DNA of 64,000 bases from Arachis hypogaea (taxonomy: Eukaryota; Streptophyta; Magnoliopsida; Fabales; Fabaceae), in the NCBI RefSeq assembly GCF_003086295.3, contig NC_092044.1, forward strand, positions 3,064,843-3,128,842. Reading direction: 5' to 3'. The translations under genes and the position numbers were made by a program. Under the pieces are notes generated by a model. It was not told where the DNA came from. It saw only the letters and a list, made by a program, of their open reading frames with translations, and did not search any database. This document shows, piece after piece, positions 60,256 to 64,000 of the stretch (its first letter is position 1; every line of letters starts with the position of its first letter).

Positions 60256-61064
60256 GTTGAAGAATTTATGTTATCTATATTTGTTTAATATTAAGCTTTT
60301 TTAATTGTCTGTCTCATATAAATTAAACTAAGTTTTGTTAAAATTAAATTTTTTTTATCATCCTATGTATTCTTCCAAAGTACAAGACACAGACTTTAAA
60401 GTTCGCCGTTTTTTATCGTGAAATTTGTCGACGGATGCGGTAAACCTTAATTACAGGTTTGTTTTTAAAAATTAAAGTTGGTTTATTTATCTATTTTTTT
60501 GCTGGAATTAAATATTTTTATTTTATTTTAATATTAACTATCTGATACTTCTCTCTCTTAAAATTTAAAGCCTTGACTACAAAAATATTAATTTTGAGAT
60601 TTCTTTCTATTAATTATTATGTATAAGTCAACTTAAATATTAATTTAGTATTTATATTCTAATATAAATACTAAATTAATATTTAAGTTGACTTATACAT
60701 AATAATTAATGGGATAAAATCTAAAAATTAATATTTTTTTAGTCAACACCTCAAATTTTAAGAGAGGAAAGTATCATAATTGGATAGTTAATATTAAAAT
60801 AAAATAAAAATTATTTAATTCCATAAAATAAATAAAACAACTTTAATTTTCAAAAGCTAACCTGTGATTAAGATTTATCGCACCCATCAACCAACTACAC
60901 AGTAAAAAATTTACAGTGAACAAGTTTCTATGTCTCTGTCTTGGAGAAGAATATATATGATGAAAAAAAAAAATTAATTCTAAAAAAGTCTAGTTTAATT
61001 TGGATGAAAAAAGCAGTTGAAATAGCTGAATATTAAATCGTACAGATAATTTCAATTCTTCAAC
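60256..61064. repeat. 0.81-kb palindrome (foldback element)
   Basis: The left arm starts GTTGAAGAATT and the right arm ends AATTCTTCAAC. The centre is near 60660, where about 65 bases on each side are almost perfectly complementary (AAGTTGACTTATACATAATA against its partner). No target duplication was resolved and there is no coding frame. Confidence 0.85.
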
Positions 61065-61227
61065 ATGACTGACAACGTTATCATCATCTCTGTCAAAAAA
61101 ATACGGAAAAGTATACAATAATAAATCACATTATTTTTTTTAAGAACATGTACTCTCAAAAATTTCGTAAATAAATGAGATGAAATTTAAATAGTAGAAA
61201 TAATACTCTCTGACATTGAAGAAATAG

Positions 61228-61353
61228 TTATAAAACTTGAGTAAGTTGACAACGCTTATAAAATCTATCATTTGAAGGTGGCTGACAAAAAAAAATTGTA
61301 AAACTTGAGTAGGTTAACAGCACTTATAAAATCTGTCATTTGAAGTTGGCTGA
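61228..61353. repeat. 58-bp direct repeat pair
   Basis: 61228-61285 and 61296-61353 share the order AAAACTTGAGTA, CTTATAAAATCT, TCATTTGAAG and TGGCTGA with few mismatches, separated by an A run. Confidence 0.85.
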
Positions 61354-61484
61354 GATACTGCAAACTTCAAGTAATTTATAATCCAAACTAAATTTACAAT
61401 TTATAATTAAATATAATTTACATTTGTAATTAAATATTTTTTATAATTAATTACGGGTTGTTTTGTTTGTATACAAAGCATTTG

Positions 61485-61485
<1 letters not shown>

Positions 61486-61541
<56 letters not shown>
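61486..61541. repeat. (ATA)n microsatellite
   Basis: About eighteen uninterrupted ATA units. Confidence 0.95.
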
Positions 61542-61544
<3 letters not shown>

Positions 61545-62309
61545 TTTCAATTTTATTCATATGCTTTTATTTATTCTCATTCATTAATAAATAGTTTATA
61601 ATTTAATTATTATGCATCTTAAAAATACATATTAAGATTATTATAGTAAAAATTTTTTAATATTTTATTTTGTTAAATAAATAACAAACTTATTAAGAAA
61701 ATTAAACGAACTTTGAATTTTTTTTATAAGTTATTTTAATTCTTATTTTTAACTTTATCTTACACACAATTTAAATTACATTAGCGAGATCAAGAAAAAG
61801 TGTGAGCGTCTGTTTGGATAGAGAATTATAAATTTTTCAAGAGAATTTAAAATACAAGGTAATTAAATTAAATTAATTTGCTTGTAGTAATTTAATTTTT
61901 TTTAATTTGGATAAACAATCAAATAATTGGACAAAAGAAAACAAAGAGTGAAATATATGCTTGTATTTTCTGTTATAATTAAATAAATTTATACTCTATC
62001 TTCATAGATAGGAGTTAAATCTCTCTTTTTTTTTTTAACAATAAAAACACCTTGTTAAATTCTTTTAAAAAAATTGAAAAGATGACTTCTATAAATATTA
62101 AAAAAATAACTTTGACTACTTTATTTGGGTTGCACTGTCAGTATTTATTTTTAGTACTTTTATTTTTAGAATTTTGTTGGTAAAAGTGAAAATAATAGAT
62201 AAAACAAAAACTAATTTTTTTATAAAATTTTAAAAATAAAAATACAAAATAAATAGATTATCAACTTTTAGAATAAACACTCAAATTAATCCCAAAAAAA
62301 ATGTATATT

Positions 62310-62590
62310 TGATATTTTGGCCTGCTAATTTTTTATTATTTAAACGTTTTCAAAAATTATTCTCATTGAACAAATTGATGTATTATTCGCTTTCAACCAA
62401 TATTTAATGTTTATATTAGTAAAATAAATTTTTAATAAATTTTATTATAATATAATTAGATTCCAAATATACATTTTAAGATAAATTAACTCTCTTCTAA
62501 TACTAAAGAGAAACCAATTTATCCAATAAAACTTTGTTGAGAACCAAAATTTCTAGAATATTTTAAAGATTAATTTGTATATTTAATATT
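62310..62590 (+). repeat. Dispersed repeat, copy 3 of 3
   Basis: Shares AAATTTTATTATAATATAAT and flanking blocks with 5205-5454, and the reverse complement with 7465-7700. The ends are approximate. Confidence 0.4.
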
Positions 62591-62694
62591 AAAGTTTTTG
62601 AAACATTTATAATGTAAAATAACTATGTTAGATACACATTTAAAAATTATTATTATCAAATTTATTATTTTATAAAATATATATAAAAAATAAA

Positions 62695-64000
62695 ACTCCG
62701 CCTATGTTACACTTGCGGTACATAGCCGGTCCCAAGCCTGGATAAAGGAGGAGGGTTGTGTTAGGTCTTCGGCAACCAACGTAAAAATATAGCCGAACCC
62801 CCCATGACATGAATCAAAGACATTATTGCGCTAAAGCTAGGTCGTTACCCGGAAGTAACGCGCCGTATGGCTCGAGTACGGTGTCAAAGCAAGAGCCGCT
62901 GCATCGGTGCCCGGATGTAGTGTTAAATGAGCAAGGGTTCTCGCGTTTTCGTGAACGGACGAGGGTAAATAAGCTAGTTCACAAAGGAAAAGGTAAAGGT
63001 CGAAGCGACAAAAGGTTGAGATTTGGGACATGGAACATAGGCACTCTAACAGGAAAGTCCATGGAGGTGGTGGACACCATGACAAGGAGGAAGATTAACA
63101 TTATGTGCCTACAAGAAACGAAATGGGTTGGTGCAAAGGCTAGGGAGTTGGATTCTTCTGGTTTCAAACTTTGGTATACAGGAAAGGTGAAGAATAGGAA
63201 TGGAGTTGGAATAATTGTGGATAAGCAGTGGAAGAAGGATGTAGTTGATGTCAAGAGGGTGGGAGATCGGATCATCTCTATCAAACTTGTGGTGGAGGGA
63301 GGTGCTTTCCATGTGATTAGCGCCTATGCACCGCAAGTGGGTTCGGACGAACAACACAAGATAAGGTTTTGGGAGGATCTAGAGAGTTTGGTTCAAGGCA
63401 TATCTTTGGGAGATAAGATTTTCTTAGGAGGAGATTTAAATGGCCATGTTGGGAGAGAAGTGACTGGATATGAGAGTATTCACGGAGGCCATGGTTTCAG
63501 GGTGATCAATGCCGAGGGTAAAACTATTTTGGACTTTTCCTCAACTTTTGATCTTCTCATCGCAAATACATGTTTTAAAAAGAGAGACGAACATCTTATA
63601 ACCTATAAGAGTGGCATGACAAGCTCTCAAATCGACTTCTTCTTGTTGAGGAGAGTCGACCGGAAATTTTGCATTAACTGTAAAATTATCCCGGGAGAGA
63701 GTTTGACAACACAACATAGGGTGCTCGTCATGGATTTTCGCGTTGAGCAAAAGTTGAGGAAAAGACATCATACGAAGAACCCAAGGACGAGGTGGTGGCG
63801 GATGAAAGGTGAGGAACAAAGAAGCTTCCTAAGACGGGTAGGAGAAGAGGCAAAGTGGGATGGGAATGGAAGCGCGGAAGAAATGTGGAGGGAGATGACA
63901 GAAGTTATTAGAAGAACAACAAAAGAAAGTTTTGGTGAATCTAAAGGAATAGGACCAAGAGACAAGGAGTCCTGGTGGTGGAATGCGAGTATACAAGAAA
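62695..64000 (+). mobile_element. RTE-type LINE, 5' part, runs off the window
   Basis: Composition changes sharply from AT-rich to balanced at about 62695. A leader with CTATGTTACACTTGCGGTAC precedes a long frame encoding an APE-type endonuclease. The RT is expected beyond 64000. The start is approximate. Confidence 0.85.
62809..64000 (+). CDS. LINE ORF with APE-type endonuclease (partial, open)
   Basis: 397 codons without a stop from the ATG at 62809 to the window edge. The endonuclease/exonuclease/phosphatase fold is complete: GTWNIGTL (Asn76), LQETKW (Glu103), SAYAP (Tyr173), GGDLNGHVG (Asp209, Asn211), SSQIDFFL-type motif (TSSQIDFFL, Asp276) and the final catalytic His303 in TTQHRVLV. 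The enzyme nicks target DNA to prime reverse transcription. A linker follows and the reverse transcriptase must lie downstream. The start is uncertain: the frame is open upstream of the endonuclease, and an alternative ATG at 63061 lies inside the domain, so 62809 is preferred. An intact frame suggests a young copy. Confidence 0.85.
   Translation, partial: MNQRHYCAKARSLPGSNAPYGSSTVSKQEPLHRCPDVVLNEQGFSRFRERTRVNKLVHKGKGKGRSDKRLRFGTWNIGTLTGKSMEVVDTMTRRKINIMCLQETKWVGAKARELDSSGFKLWYTGKVKNRNGVGIIVDKQWKKDVVDVKRVGDRIISIKLVVEGGAFHVISAYAPQVGSDEQHKIRFWEDLESLVQGISLGDKIFLGGDLNGHVGREVTGYESIHGGHGFRVINAEGKTILDFSSTFDLLIANTCFKKRDEHLITYKSGMTSSQIDFFLLRRVDRKFCINCKIIPGESLTTQHRVLVMDFRVEQKLRKRHHTKNPRTRWWRMKGEEQRSFLRRVGEEAKWDGNGSAEEMWREMTEVIRRTTKESFGESKGIGPRDKESWWWNASIQE

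Noticed and set aside
62837..63965. Minus-strand frames across the RTE element
   Set aside because: Antisense shadows of the open plus-strand endonuclease frame, which has all catalytic motifs.
1..64000. CRISPR array, phage, operon or integrated plant virus
   Set aside because: Repeats present are microsatellites or transposons without spacer structure. Introns and TE types are eukaryotic. No movement or coat protein pattern of an endogenous pararetrovirus was seen.

Overview
The window is AT-rich plant nuclear DNA, most likely from a legume. Arachis (peanut) is my best guess, from the style of the repeats and the protein families, but no species marker was tested. It holds two complete single-copy host genes and one tRNA gene. 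Nearly everything else is layered transposable elements, many of which can be delimited to the base by their target-site duplications (TSDs).

Layout. 1-9300 is intergenic DNA with microsatellites, small inverted-repeat elements and a Pack-MULE (5464-6922) carrying the first exon of a RanBP1 gene. 9729-17181 is a decayed Ty1/copia retrotransposon whose 3' LTR is split by a second MULE (15401-16922). A tRNA-Lys(CUU) gene lies at 17557-17629 (minus strand). 19697-24527 (plus) is a 16-exon MUT9-like kinase gene (708 aa). 26542-30626 (minus) is a 9-exon SHH1/DTF1-like gene (257 aa). The two genes are convergent, about 2 kb apart stop to stop, with a small hAT element between them. One encodes a nuclear histone/clock kinase and the other the Pol IV recruiter of RNA-directed DNA methylation, so both act on chromatin.

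From about 32033 to 49803 there is what looks like a head-to-tail array of at least three Helitron-like units on the minus strand. They share 5' ends starting TCTACTTAATATACTAAAA, 3' hairpin ends, a pseudogene with RPA-type OB-fold sequence and an unidentified coding fragment. The array has been invaded in turn by Athila-type Ty3 fragments, small MULEs, a tRNA-derived SINE and a 4.8-kb MULE-like element. Because the units are paralogous, one unit supplies the empty site for the 4.8-kb insertion.

The last part has an inverted-repeat element around an NPF (nitrate/peptide transporter) exon (50331-51694), an L1-type LINE (52400-55310, minus), two large AT-rich palindromes (56641-57927 and 60256-61064), a LINE zinc-knuckle relic near 59170, and the first 1.3 kb of an RTE-type LINE whose endonuclease reading frame is open to the window edge.

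No CRISPR, operon, phage or prokaryotic feature was seen. The least ordinary structures are the tandem Helitron-like array and the two gene-fragment-carrying inverted-repeat elements (RanBP1 and NPF).
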